Translations under genes and position numbers: made by a program | Shown here: one piece after another, positions 7,501-8,877 of the stretch | Layout of the letters: every line of letters starts with the position of its first letter | Position numbering within the stretch: the stretch's first letter is position 1 | The notes under the pieces: generated by a model | Seen by the model: only the letters and a program-made list of their open reading frames with translations | What the model was told of the DNA's origin: nothing | Database searches by the model: none | Assembly (NCBI GenBank): GCA_903897205.1 | Contig: CAIUAS010000241.1 | Span: 1-8,877 of the forward strand | DNA length: 8,877 bases | Direction of reading: 5' to 3' | From: an uncultured Gammaproteobacteria bacterium | GTDB taxonomy: Bacteria; Pseudomonadota; Gammaproteobacteria; CAIUAS01

Positions 7501-8877
7501 GACCAGCTGGCCTTTACGAACCAGAATGGGATTATTGGGGATTACAATCCCACTACCGGTGTATTAAGCCTGACCGGCAGTTCGCCTGTAGCTTTTTACC
7601 AGGCCGCGTTGAAAAGCGTCCAATATTACAACCTGCTCCCTAACCCTGCCTTAGGGTTACGCACGGTTTCGTTCCAGGCCAATGATGGCCAGGCGCCCAG
7701 TGACATCGCCAATAAAACAATAACGGTAGAAGCACCACTGATGAGCACGACGGGAAATTCAACGCCCCCTACTAAAAGCCAACCGAGCAATAATAATGTG
7801 GCTATCATCGCCGGTGCGGTAGCCGGCACAGCCGCCAGCTTGTGTTTACTCGGCGGCCTGGGCTTTTTTGCTTACCGTCGCCGGCAACAGCGCCTGCCCC
7901 GGGATTCTGCGATTGAGCTGGAAGGCAAAGACCGGATTGAGAAAGGCCGCACTCTCATTGGCAACCGCTTTGAACTGGTGAATAAAATCACCCGGGAAGA
8001 GGCGCAACAATTGCTGACTCAAACCGGCATTCAAGTGACCTTTCAGGAAGGCAAGAAAAAAGATAAGTTCGTGCTGGGGCAAGGTCAGTTTGGCCAATTA
8101 AAACTGGCGTATGATAAAAACACCCACCAGTTTATCGGCGTCAAAAAGATCAAAGGCAGCGACAAAATTGCCGCTTCAACCTCGGAAGCCGACTTGCAAC
8201 AATCCTTAAATGGCCAACCGAATATTTTGCCACTGATGGCTTCCGTACAAACCACGGGAAGCAATGACGAAGCGGTCATTTATCAATTCTTGCCGCTCGC
8301 GGGCTTTGGCAATGGCGAAGCCTTGCAAGCGTATTTAGTCGAGTTAAAAACCCAGGATCCGGGCTTATGGATGAAAACCCTGCTGCACACCGCTAAAAGC
8401 TGGTTGACCGGTTTGTCCGCGATGCACCAGGCGGGCGTGTGCCATTTAGACATCAAGCCCGCGAATCTCGTTGTCGACCAGCATGGCGCAGTTTTCATCA
8501 TTGATTTTGGTTGTGCCGCCAGTGTGAAATCCAGTGAAGCTGTAAAAGGCAGCAACGGAGACGTGCGTTATTATTCCCCTGAACGCTTGCACCACGTCAA
8601 CGAATTACAACAAGCGATCCCCAGCACAGAGCAAAAAGGCTTTGATGGCGCTAAGGCCGATGTCTATGCCCTAGGCATTAGTTTGTTAAATTTGGTATTA
8701 GGCCAAGAAATCATGGAAGGGATGGGGCTATTTGATATTGTACTCAAAGGGCTTTCTACTCAAGTCCATGCAGCCTTGGAAAAAGTCAGCCAGCTCACCG
8801 TCCCGGGCGCACAACAATTACACACGTTACTGACCGGTTTATTGGCCGAAGCCCCCGAAGCCCGTTTGTCCGCCGAG
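4555..8877 (+). CDS. Giant receptor-like Ser/Thr protein kinase with repeat ectodomain (3' end beyond window)
   Basis: The frame is open for 1441 codons to the window end, from an ATG 7 bases after AAGGAG. Order of parts: (1) residues 1-250, mostly helical, unrecognised, no N-terminal signal peptide; (2) an Ala-rich hydrophobic segment at 256-275, preceded by DYVIHHP; (3) seven repeats of about 55 residues, 290-670; (4) three cadherin/VCBS-like domains, about 671-793, 794-926 and 927-1062, the last two opening with VNDAP and VNDPP; (5) a transmembrane helix at 1082-1107 followed by RRR; (6) a protein kinase domain, about 1172 onward. Kinase residues: Gly loop GQGQFG (1175-1180), K1197 (GVKKI), likely C-helix E1211, catalytic loop HLDIKPAN with D1299, K1301 and N1304, DFG at 1317-1319, SPE at 1341-1343, D1369 and R1437. 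It should therefore be active, with HLD instead of HRD. Inferred role: outer sensing or adhesive domain linked to cytoplasmic phosphorylation. Ligand and substrates are unknown. It follows secB, a possible export helper. Confidence 0.88.
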   Translation, partial: MFAYLYNKTVQFTENAIQLFWSETPSSQPTGTYAAQTVYEINYTDKTYWQAHFTSALEDFKQDIFDCSAEELKAQLWDWQGLIGKQTLSPLAYEQGIRELADYVSHHPDKSFVETTVFTATLMQFKQDLAEQTAFTLENFEADVLQRLEGFIKQEISLAETKAAVRFYKGLVPENIYNTVEKKLQPLLYRDTITLKAYQQFRESLSAFLAEAQAEFQQTEENAMPSDATETISENKSHSSLWNTVKSLGDYVIHHPVQAITAGLALQVAAAAALGRVSERGIAKRDTTGEFQVNTYTTSDQQYSSSATFPNNNFVVTWQSYNQTGDGSVDIYCQLFNATGGRIASKFRVNTYTASDQYSPSVATFVSNNFVVTWTSSGQDSSGLGIYGQLFNTTGGIIGPEFRVNTYTASNQGSENVATFPNNNFVVVWDSLGQDGSGYGVYGQLFNATGGMIGSEFRANTYISNDQHLPSVATFPNNNFVATWESNGQDGSGYGIYGQLFNVTGGRIGPEFRVNTYTMSDQRLSPGTSVATFPNNNFVATWQSFGQDSSGDGVYGQLFNTIGGTIGAEFQVNTYTMANQGNPRVAMFPNNNFVVAWDSFGQDGSDYGIYGQLFNTTGGTIGAEFQVNTYTTNIQGYPSVTAFPNNNFVVTWDSFGQDGSGWGIYGRIFDTTPIIRLSTANQTVTYTEDVPQFLPVFSIQLSFWLSTVATNLTVIPVNSGVLSTGSYGSATSTFNPITGIWQTQGLSDDVNALLASLTFYPSLNFNQNVTINAQASNSYAPDVLGTINLIGIPVNDAPMLSQNTTTVNYVEKDPNGVVIGTNLVVDDMDSTLLSAAEVGIMENFVVSEDQLLFNNTGAIIGNYNTATGSLTFAGTDTLASYQTVLRNVRYRNLSNNPTLLPKTISFQVNDGQLNSAWLNQTVTLTPVNDPPVVQTSVGSLLYTANAAQIKETLDSGLAATDVDSANLANATVWFSGGWTGSEDQLAFTNQNGIIGDYNPTTGVLSLTGSSPVAFYQAALKSVQYYNLLPNPALGLRTVSFQANDGQAPSDIANKTITVEAPLMSTTGNSTPPTKSQPSNNNVAIIAGAVAGTAASLCLLGGLGFFAYRRRQQRLPRDSAIELEGKDRIEKGRTLIGNRFELVNKITREEAQQLLTQTGIQVTFQEGKKKDKFVLGQGQFGQLKLAYDKNTHQFIGVKKIKGSDKIAASTSEADLQQSLNGQPNILPLMASVQTTGSNDEAVIYQFLPLAGFGNGEALQAYLVELKTQDPGLWMKTLLHTAKSWLTGLSAMHQAGVCHLDIKPANLVVDQHGAVFIIDFGCAASVKSSEAVKGSNGDVRYYSPERLHHVNELQQAIPSTEQKGFDGAKADVYALGISLLNLVLGQEIMEGMGLFDIVLKGLSTQVHAALEKVSQLTVPGAQQLHTLLTGLLAEAPEARLSAE
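5422..6564 (+). repeat. Seven tandem 165-bp coding repeats (55-residue beta-type units)
   Basis: The units begin at 5422, 5590, 5755, 5920, 6085, 6259 and 6424. Most are 165 bp; the first is 168, the fifth 174, and the last stops early near 6564. Each encodes EF(R/Q)VNTYT, then roughly SVATFPNNNFVVTW, then GQDGSGYGIYGQLFN and TGG. The consensus matches a repeat common in very large bacterial surface proteins. Seven units of this size, with strand-like segments and tight Gly/Asp turns, would suit a seven-bladed beta-propeller. The DNA itself is well conserved (GTGAATACCTATACC in most units), so the units arose by recent duplication or are kept alike by recombination. Confidence 0.9.

Noticed and set aside
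7272..8555. Several leftward ORFs of 64-90 codons across the end of the giant gene
   Set aside because: They are antisense to the kinase frame, which is open throughout with recognisable motifs, and none has a family signature or ribosome site.

Overview
The window looks like an accessory region of a gammaproteobacterial chromosome. The evidence is a lambda-type xis-int pair, a tRNA-Thr(UGU) of proteobacterial type and a clear SecB, which is a proteobacterial chaperone. The left and centre are AT-rich. The density of gene remnants would fit a host-associated lineage such as the Legionellales, but that placement is inference.

Left part (1-2346): a leftward gene joins a YdaS/Cro-like helix-turn-helix to a ParB-type domain and is broken by one in-frame TGA. 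A 395-base divergent spacer holding a cluster of small palindromes follows. Next is a rightward two-gene unit, an excisionase and a tyrosine recombinase with all catalytic residues. The recombinase ends 91 bases before an intact tRNA-Thr gene (2438-2513). These genes look like one end of an integrated element that extends leftward out of the window.

Middle (2514-3988): right of the tRNA lies a leftward coiled-coil gene that resembles a KfrA plasmid protein lacking its N-terminal DNA-binding part. About 950 bases without a convincing gene follow, holding only short ORF remnants and a 12-base direct repeat.

Right part (3989-8877): composition becomes richer in G+C and two same-strand genes appear. 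The first is a complete secB. After a strong intrinsic terminator comes a giant open frame of at least 1441 codons that runs off the window. It encodes an N-terminal helical region, an Ala-rich hydrophobic segment, seven 55-residue beta-type repeats (possibly a seven-bladed propeller), three cadherin/VCBS-like domains, a transmembrane helix, and a eukaryotic-like Ser/Thr kinase domain with its key residues present. The layout is that of a receptor kinase: ectodomain, membrane helix, cytoplasmic kinase. The neighbouring SecB could keep this very large product export-competent. This secB/receptor-kinase pair is the most interesting thing in the window.
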